Part shown: positions 57,178 through 64,000 of the stretch, in pieces
How the letters are laid out: each line of letters begins with the position of its first letter
Numbering within the stretch: the first letter of the stretch is position 1
Assembly: GCF_028687615.1 (NCBI RefSeq)
Contig: NZ_JAQTZU010000007.1
Span: 62,001-126,000 of the forward strand
DNA length: 64,000 bases
Direction: 5' to 3'
From: Methylovulum sp.
GTDB taxonomy: Bacteria > Pseudomonadota > Gammaproteobacteria > Methylococcales > Methylomonadaceae
Notes under the pieces: model-generated
What the model saw: only the letters and a program-made list of their open reading frames with translations
Told to the model about the DNA's origin: nothing
Databases searched by the model: none
Made by a program: the position numbers and the translations under genes

Positions 57178-58344
57178 ATGCCGTTAATCCTATCCCCCTC
57201 TCAATTAGCATTCAACGCCCGTGGTGACGGCAAATTCAATAAGCCGTTTGAAGAACAACAGGCGTTCTTTCGGCAAAAAGAGAACCTGCCTACCCAATGG
57301 TGGGATGATATTCTTTCTTCAGCCCATGACCGCGCCTTTATTGTCGCCGGTGCGGCTAAAGCGGATTTGCTGGCGGATTTTCGCGGCGCGGTGGATAAGG
57401 CGATTGCGGAAGGGAAGTCTATCCAAGCGTTTAGGCAGGAGTTTGACAGCATTGTTGAAAAGCATGGCTGGCAAGGGTGGACAGGCAGCGATACCCAAGC
57501 AGGGCGAGATTGGCGGACGCGGGTGATTTATGACACCAACATGCGCACCAGTTATGCAGCAGGGCGTTACGCGCAATTGACCGACCCTGATCTGTTAAAA
57601 AACCGGCCATATTGGAAATATATCCACAGTGACTTGGTGGCGCATCCGCGCGAACTGCACCAAAGCTGGAACGGTGCGGTGCTGCGTTATGACGATCCGT
57701 GGTGGCAGGCGCATTATCCGCCGAACGGCTTTGGTTGCCGTTGCCGCGTTAAGGCGGTTACCGCTGATGAGTTTAAAGGCCATGCTGCTCCAGATGATGG
57801 CGATTATACGAAAACTGTGCGGGGCGAATCCGTTGTGCTGCCTAAAGGGGTGGATTATGGGTGGGATTATGCGCCTGGACAGGCCAATGCCGAGTTGGTT
57901 CGGCAAGTTATCAATAAGCAAGAGGGGGCGGCGTGGCAATTGGCACGGGCAAATACCCAGTATTTGGTCAATAGTGAGGTTTTTACTCATTTTTTTAACG
58001 GTAAATTGGCAGGTGAATTTCCGATTGCGGCATTGGATGATGCGGAACGGTCACTGCTGGGTTCTGACAGTAATACGGTGTTGCTGTCCAGACAATCCAT
58101 CGATGATCATATTGCCAAGCACCCTGAAATTACGGTGGATGATTACCGCAAAGCCCAAGAAATAATAGACCGTGGCGACATTTATCAAGTGGGTGATAGC
58201 CGTTTGGTTTATTTGCTGATGGATAAGGTATGGTACAGGGCGGCGTTAAAGCGGACGGGCGATGGGAAGAAAAACTATTTTTTGACGCTATTCAAAAATG
58301 AACGCGGAAAGCCGCCAGGCGGTGCAGTAAAAATTGATCGGTGA
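57178..58344 (+). CDS. Mu gp30/MuF head protein with C-terminal PBECR-type nuclease domain
   Basis: This 388-residue protein has an N-terminal MuF/SPP1 gp7 head-morphogenesis domain (about 30-210; TRVIYDTNMRTSYAAGRY and YPPNGFGCRCRV). Its C-terminal ~120 residues (about 270-388; TVLLSRQSIDDHIAKHPEIT, YQVGDSRLVYLL, KNYFLTLFKNERGKPPGG) resemble the phage Barnase-EndoU-ColicinE5/D-RelE-like nuclease domains. MuF-toxin fusions are a known class of polymorphic toxins carried on phage heads. Whether this domain cleaves RNA is inference. No obvious immunity gene is next to it, unless it is the small upstream protein. Confidence 0.82.
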   Translation: MPLILSPSQLAFNARGDGKFNKPFEEQQAFFRQKENLPTQWWDDILSSAHDRAFIVAGAAKADLLADFRGAVDKAIAEGKSIQAFRQEFDSIVEKHGWQGWTGSDTQAGRDWRTRVIYDTNMRTSYAAGRYAQLTDPDLLKNRPYWKYIHSDLVAHPRELHQSWNGAVLRYDDPWWQAHYPPNGFGCRCRVKAVTADEFKGHAAPDDGDYTKTVRGESVVLPKGVDYGWDYAPGQANAELVRQVINKQEGAAWQLARANTQYLVNSEVFTHFFNGKLAGEFPIAALDDAERSLLGSDSNTVLLSRQSIDDHIAKHPEITVDDYRKAQEIIDRGDIYQVGDSRLVYLLMDKVWYRAALKRTGDGKKNYFLTLFKNERGKPPGGAVKIDR

Positions 58345-58424
58345 CCCACCGCACGGAAGGCATCCGCGCTTGCCCTCATCAACCGCACAAGCGGAAGGGG
58401 TCGGCAGCCGAGCCGATGGTGGGT
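58344..58424 (+). ncRNA. Candidate structured RNA between gp30- and gpG-like genes
   Basis: ACCCACC (58344-58350) pairs with GGTGGGT (58418-58424). Inside are a GCTTG/CAAGC stem and a TCGGC/GCCGA stem-loop, giving a three-way-junction-like fold. It starts at the last base of the upstream stop codon. I cannot assign it to a known family. Confidence 0.4.
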
Positions 58425-58452
58425 ATCTGAAGTATAGTTTTAAGGGGTTGGT

Positions 58453-58902
58453 ATGGCAAGTATTGAAATTGATGATGCCGAGATACTGAGGGTATTACGC
58501 CGCCTACAGGATGCAAGCAGTTATTTACGGCCCGCGCTTTTAGAAATTGGCGAGGATTTGGTTGAATCGACTAAGCAACGGTTTGAAACGTCAACAGCAC
58601 CGGATGGCAGCGATTGGTTATTAAATAGCGCGTTGTCCACCTTATTATATAAGGCCGGTGACAAACCGCTGGTGGATGGCGGAACCTTAAGCCATCAAAT
58701 CAATAAAGATGTGACTGGGGATACGTTGGAAGTCGGCAGCACGATGGAATATGCCGCTATGCAGCAATTTGGTGGCACAAAAGAGGAGTTCCCATATCTA
58801 TGGGGAGATATTCCAGCAAGGCCGTTTTTGGGCGTGTCGCAGGAAGATAAAGATAATATTTTGGCTGTTTTGAATCGCCATATTGAAGCAGTATTGCGGT
58901 AA
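58453..58902 (+). CDS. Phage virion morphogenesis protein (Mu gpG-like)
   Basis: This 149-residue protein matches the phage virion morphogenesis/tail completion family (gpG of Mu, gpS of P2). It has a helical N-terminus (LRPALLEIGEDLVESTKQRF), PDGSDW, the LVDGGTLSHQI strand and a PARPFLGVS-like end. It is the last recognisable structural gene of the remnant; protease, scaffold, major head (gpT) and tail genes are missing. Confidence 0.82.
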   Translation: MASIEIDDAEILRVLRRLQDASSYLRPALLEIGEDLVESTKQRFETSTAPDGSDWLLNSALSTLLYKAGDKPLVDGGTLSHQINKDVTGDTLEVGSTMEYAAMQQFGGTKEEFPYLWGDIPARPFLGVSQEDKDNILAVLNRHIEAVLR

Positions 58903-58914
58903 AAAAGAGAGCGT

Positions 58915-59024
58915 CACGGATATGTTAGCGCATACCCATGACCTCAATACACAGTGAAGTTACCACCGTGAACCGAGCAAGGCTCCCTGCCAGTCGACCG
59001 GCAGTGTAAGCCTAGCAGTTTTTT
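58915..59024 (+). ncRNA. Candidate small structured RNA with U-run upstream of dam
   Basis: CACGG/CCGTG (58915-58919 with 58966-58970) encloses a TATG/CATA hairpin. A second domain pairs GGCT with AGCC around CTGCC/GGCAG. T7 follows at about 59018-59024. It may be a terminator region or a small RNA; there is no family match by eye. Confidence 0.35.
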
Positions 59025-59045
59025 TATAAACTTAAAGGTGTTCAC

Positions 59046-59825
59046 ATGATTAAAAGTCCGTTGTCAGGATGGATTGGTGGTAAATATCAGTTATCAAAAC
59101 AGACTTGTGATTTGATTCCGGCTCATGAATGTTATTGCGAGCCGTTTGCGGGCGCAGCGTGGGTGTTTTTTCGGAAAGACCGTTCAAATGTGTAGGTATT
59201 GAATGATATCAATACCAATATCATCACTTTATATAGAGTGGTGCAGCATCATTTAGAAGAGTTTATCCGTTATTTTAAGTGGGTTTTGGTTAGCAGAAAT
59301 GAGTTTGATCGGCAGCTTAAATCAAAACCTGAAACTTTGACGGATATTCAAAGGGCGGTCAGGTTTTTTTATTTACAGAAAACGTCGTTTGTAGGGCGTA
59401 TCGATAAACCAACGTTTGGCTATGCTCCATCTAGTGCGTCAAGGCTAAATTTGCTTCGGGTTGAAGAGGATTTATCTCAGGCGCATTTGAGGTTATCACA
59501 GGTTTATATCGAAAACCTTGGCTATAGTGATCTGATCAAACGCTATGACCGGGATAAGACGTTTTTTTATATTGATCCTTCCTATTACGATTGTGAGAAT
59601 TACTACGGTAATGGGGTTTTTGCTAAAGCGGATTTTTATTTGTTGGCGGTTCAATTAGCTAAGATCAAAGGTAAGTTTTTATTAAGCTTGAATGACACCC
59701 CAGAGGTGCGGAGTATTTTTTCTGAATTTATTATTGATCCTGTTTCTCTTCGCTATTCGTGCGGAAAAAAGAACACGATTGCAAGAGAGGTGTTGATTCG
59801 TAATTACGAACTCGAAGTCGCTTAA
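59046..59825 (+). pseudogene. Phage DNA adenine methylase (Dam) with in-frame amber codon
   Basis: A 259-codon frame from ATG 59046 encodes a D12-class Dam: SPLSGWIGGKYQL (SAM motif), CEPFAGAAWVFF, then TAG at 59193-59195 where homologues have Glu (SNV-x-VLNDIN). Without suppression only 49 residues are made. A downstream TTG (59199) could restart, but without the SAM-binding motif. The catalytic DPPY motif reads DPSY (FYIDPSYYD). Both changes point to decay, though the rest of the frame is intact. It lies at the end of the prophage remnant. Confidence 0.8.
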
Positions 59826-59977
59826 TGATATGAGAAATGGTGGTAATTAATACCGCCATTTTATATTTTATATTTTGAAAATTATTTTTATTTTACCGTT
59901 TCGTTTTATTTCTATTTGTACCTTTTCATTTCATTTATGTCACCGTTGCTGGTTTAAATATCTCACTCCCGTTTACC

Positions 59978-60458
59978 ACCGACTTTTAGTCGGTCAGATT
60001 TATCTATGATTTTTTGACGTATGATATTGCCCTGAATCGAAAAGAAGGGGGGGCTTATGGATTACCGTTATGGAAGCCATACAGTATTTAAAATTCAATA
60101 TCATTTTGTCTTTGTCACAAAGTATCGCTACAAGGTATTGAAAGGTGATGTTGGCTTGAAAGTTCGTGAGCTGATTAGGCAGACGTGTGAAGCCTTTGAG
60201 ATAGGGATTCTGAAAGGGGTTGTCAGCCAGGGCCATGTCCAGTGTTGGTTTCTGCGCCGCCCAATCTGGCACCGAGTGAAATAATGAGGCGGATTAAGGG
60301 AAGAAGTTCGAGAGTTTCCCGGATTTGAAAAAACGCTATTGGGGGCGTCACTTCTGGGCGCGGGGCTACTTTTGCGTGACTTCTGGTGAATTGACAGAAG
60401 AGATGATAAAAAATTATCTGGAGCATCATTTCGAGCCCAAAGGGGATGATAATTTTAG
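59978..60458 (+). mobile_element. Degenerate IS200/IS605-type element
   Basis: A left-end subterminal hairpin (ACCGACT-TTT-AGTCGGT, 59978-59994) precedes a single tnpA-type transposase frame. This is the organisation of IS200-group elements, which have no terminal inverted repeats. The right end is obscured by an inverted-repeat element that starts at 60459. Confidence 0.7.
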
Positions 60459-60480
60459 GGTAGTCCTGCAATCGGAATGA
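60057..60480 (+). pseudogene. IS200-type transposase TnpA (Y1, HUH), frameshifted
   Basis: The first frame reads YRYGSHTVFKIQYHFVFVTK up to GVVSQGHVQ. A one-base deletion inside the HUH motif (expected HVH) shifts the frame. Shifted back, it reads VLVSAPPNLAPSEIMRRIKG. A second small lesion at about 60306 shifts it again into KFESFPDLKKRYWGRHFWARG and then KNYLEHHFEPKGDDNFR, with the catalytic Tyr in NYLEHH. The stop at 60478-60480 lies in the adjoining inverted-repeat element. It is inactive. Confidence 0.85.
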
Positions 60481-60594
60481 TTTGTAAAAAGTCAAGCCTA
60501 CCGATTTATTGGGTCGAATGCCCGTACTTCAAGGCGTACAGTCATCGCAATATTTTATTGACAAATCTATTATCATTCCGATTGCAGGACTACC
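60459..60594. mobile_element. 136-bp inverted-repeat element, copy 2
   Basis: The 23-bp ends (60459-60481 and 60572-60594) are perfect inverted repeats and match copy 1 at 27296-27433. The interior runs in the opposite orientation to copy 1 (TTTGTAAAAAGTCAA on the left, TTGACAAAT on the right). The central hairpin region is CCGTACTTCAAGGCGTAC. It follows the tnpA remnant directly. Confidence 0.7.
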
Positions 60595-60834
60595 CGCCAG
60601 CGAAAGTTTAGCCCGCGCTTATAGTGATGAAGCGCCTGAATATTCGCCCGCACCGGGGCATATCCTGGCCTTGCCGCTGTACCTGAGCTTTTTTGAGTTT
60701 GTCCATAATGTCAGGATGCGGTAAAGGCTTACTTTCTTCGTCACCGGCTGTTTTGGTTAAAAAGACCCCGAAACCCATATAGAGCCTTGAGTTTAATTAG
60801 TCGTAGCCTGTATGAAGCGCGAGCGGAATACAAG
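60595..60834. other. Spacer between mobile remnants and dapE
   Basis: A plus-strand frame ending at 60724 (SLARAYSDEAPEYSPAPGHI...) looks protein-like but has no proper start and I do not recognise it. Nothing else is seen. Confidence 0.35.
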
Positions 60835-62309
<1,475 letters not shown>

Positions 62310-62319
62310 AGTAGGGTGT

Positions 62320-62562
62320 TTAAAGCTGGCTGTTGAGTAATTCATCAAGCGTTGGCAATTCAGGGTCGGCGTTGCAGCGTACTTTGTAAATATCAATAAA
62401 CTCCATAAAAGCCTGTTCCAGATCAGCCAAAATGTCTTCTTCATTTTCGCGTTCATCTTCAGGAACATCATCGGATTCCAGATATTCGCGTTGTAAGGCC
62501 ACTTCACTGTTCAGGGCGAGGGTCGCATAAATGACGGCGTTATTTGAGATAGTGTCGCTCAT
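62320..62562 (-). CDS. Small acidic conserved-type protein, unknown function
   Basis: This is 80 residues from the ATG at 62562 (62577 is possible). It is helical, very acidic (DDVPEDERENEEDILADLEQAF) and has no signal or membrane segment. It lies 10 bp before the ArsC-like gene and probably shares its transcript. I do not recognise a family. Confidence 0.65.
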   Translation of the reverse strand: MSDTISNNAVIYATLALNSEVALQREYLESDDVPEDERENEEDILADLEQAFMEFIDIYKVRCNADPELPTLDELLNSQL

Positions 62563-62864
62563 AATCGTTAGCTCCAAGGTTGGGAAGGTGATTTATCGCA
62601 TTAGTGTAGCGTAACTGGGTATTTTTAGTATGAGTTTATTGGTGCAAATTCGGGATATGCGGCATTGCCCGGTTACAACATCTGCTGTAGCGGTTGAAAT
62701 CAACCGGCTATCGGTGGATTTGCCCGTAAGTTTTCTTTTTTACCAGATAATGATACGGAATTTATTAAAAATACTATTTAAAATCATGTTGTTAAAAAAA
62801 TAATGACAATTGGCACATAAATCGCTTATTGCACAAGTGACATTTTATAAATGAGGAAACAGTC

Positions 62865-64000
62865 ATGAGTGAAGTTAATTTATCCGTTTTACCCAAAACC
62901 GGTTTGGCCGGTTTGAAAGAAAATTGGCGCAGTGATTTGCTGTCGGGTTTTCTGGTTTTTTTGATTGCCATGCCTTTGTGCCTTGGCATTTCTATGGCTT
63001 CCGGTTTTCCGCCGTCGGCAGGCATCATTTCGGCGGTGATCGGTGGTGTGTTGGTTTCGCGTATCAACGGCTCGTTCGTCACCATCAATGGCCCGGCGGC
63101 GGGTTTGATCGTCGTGGTGTTGGGTGCGGTGCAAGAGTTGGGCGAAGGCGATGCGATGGCGGGTTACCGCTATACCTTGGCGGCGATTGTGATAGCCAGC
63201 GCGTTCCAAGTTTTGATGGGCTATTTTAAATCAGGCCGCCTCAGTTCGTTTTTTCCGGCTTCGGTAGTCCACGGTATGTTGGCGGCTATCGGCATCATTA
63301 TCATGGCGAAACAAATCCATGTGGTGTTGGGTAATGCACCGGAAAAAGGCAGCAGTCTGTTTTCGACGATTGCCCAAATACCGCATAGCCTGATCAATAT
63401 GAACCATGAAATAGCCATTATCGGTTTTTCGGGGTTGGCTATTTTGATCCTTTGGTCTGTTGTAAAGAACAAGTATTTAAAAATGATTCCCGCGCCGCTG
63501 ATCGTCGTGTTGGTGGGTATCGGCCTGGGTAAACTGTTCGATCTTGACCACGAGCACATCTATCTGTTTTTGCCTGACGCGACGTTTTTGCCGCATCATG
63601 AAGAAACCGTCGGGCCGAAATTTTTAGTGTCCATTTCCGACAATTTTATGTCCAGCTTTTATTTCCCTGACTTTTCTAAAGTCGCCACCTTGGAGTTTTG
63701 GGAAGCGGTGGTCAGCATTTGCTTGGTCGGCAGTTTGGAAAGCCTGTTGAGTGCGATGGCGGTTGACAAGTTAGACCCGTATAAACGCCAATCAAATTTG
63801 GATAAGGACTTGATGGCGGTGGGTACGGGTAATTTGGCGGCGGGTCTGGTCGGTGGCCTGCCGATGATCGCAGAAATTGTCCGCAGTTCCGCCAACGTCA
63901 CTAACGGCGCGAAAACCAGTTGGGCGAACTTCTTTCATGGCTTGTTCTTATTGATTTTTGTCGTGGTGTTCCCGCGTTTGATCCACAGCATTCCCTTGGC
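62865..64000 (+). CDS. SulP-family inorganic anion transporter (3' end outside window)
   Basis: 378 codons of a SulP/SLC26-like transporter are present. The N-terminus (WRSDLLSGFLVFLIAMPLCL, the conserved SulP helix-1 region), INGSFVTINGPAAGL, SVVHGMLAAIGI and SLESLLSAMAVDKL are visible. The C-terminal STAS domain, if any, is outside. SulP proteins carry sulfate, bicarbonate or other anions. An AGGAAAC ribosome site precedes the ATG. It is divergent from the dapE cluster. Confidence 0.9.
   Translation, partial: MSEVNLSVLPKTGLAGLKENWRSDLLSGFLVFLIAMPLCLGISMASGFPPSAGIISAVIGGVLVSRINGSFVTINGPAAGLIVVVLGAVQELGEGDAMAGYRYTLAAIVIASAFQVLMGYFKSGRLSSFFPASVVHGMLAAIGIIIMAKQIHVVLGNAPEKGSSLFSTIAQIPHSLINMNHEIAIIGFSGLAILILWSVVKNKYLKMIPAPLIVVLVGIGLGKLFDLDHEHIYLFLPDATFLPHHEETVGPKFLVSISDNFMSSFYFPDFSKVATLEFWEAVVSICLVGSLESLLSAMAVDKLDPYKRQSNLDKDLMAVGTGNLAAGLVGGLPMIAEIVRSSANVTNGAKTSWANFFHGLFLLIFVVVFPRLIHSIPL

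Overview
The window reads as chromosomal DNA of a gammaproteobacterium. Conserved housekeeping blocks are in the usual gammaproteobacterial order: smc-zipA-ligA, rne divergent from rluC-HAD-sppA, tig-clpP-clpX, dnaB-alr, a YpjD-type gene divergent from ffh, and rpsP-rimM-trmD-rplS. The accessory content would suit a methanotroph-like (Methylococcales-type) genome, but no marker gene in the window proves this.

Layout. 1-6.7 kb: smc (5' end outside the window), zipA, ligA, a small ASCH protein. 6.9-18 kb: a nitrogen-scavenging island on the minus strand around a divergent GntR/FCD regulator. It holds a biuret hydrolase, an allophanate hydrolase, a cupin, a second cysteine hydrolase that I read as a candidate triuret hydrolase, an NCS2-type permease, and a 1117-residue protein joining an NCS1 nucleobase-type permease to a Cys cluster, a histidine kinase and a receiver. 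Together these could sense and import an N-rich compound and degrade triuret or biuret through allophanate to ammonium and CO2. 18.3-19.1 kb: a type II-C CRISPR scar, in which the 5' end of cas9 is joined to the 3' end of cas1. 19.8-27.1 kb: six hyf-like genes whose large subunit has lost all four NiFe cysteines, the composition of an energy-converting hydrogenase-related (Ehr) complex rather than a hydrogenase.

27.5-35.8 kb: rne, rluC, a HAD phosphatase, an S49 peptidase, and a PepSY/response regulator/kinase operon. 35.8-36.5 kb: debris in which an IS1182-type transposase piece is fused in frame to the C-terminal half of a hydroxyisobutyrate-type dehydrogenase. 36.5-38.7 kb: truncated hemoglobin plus flavin/2Fe-2S reductase, divergent from a Cys-rich winged-helix regulator; this looks like an NO/O2 response module. 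38.7-52.4 kb: clpX, clpP, tig, tRNA-Leu, dnaB, alr, a YpjD-type protein, ffh, a glycosyltransferase, rpsP-rimM-trmD-rplS and an OFA-family transporter.

52.6-60.6 kb: a mobile-DNA graveyard. ISAs1 and ISAzo13-type transposase fragments precede a truncated Mu-like head module (gp27 tail end, terminase, portal, a MuF head protein with a C-terminal nuclease-toxin-like domain, gpG-like protein). A Dam methylase broken by an amber codon and a frameshifted IS200 transposase follow. 60.8-64 kb: dapE, an ArsC/Spx-like protein, a small acidic protein, and the 5' part of a SulP anion transporter that runs off the window.

Several short palindromic or MITE-like repeats lie between genes. One ~137-bp element with 23-bp inverted ends occurs twice, in opposite orientation (27.3 and 60.5 kb).
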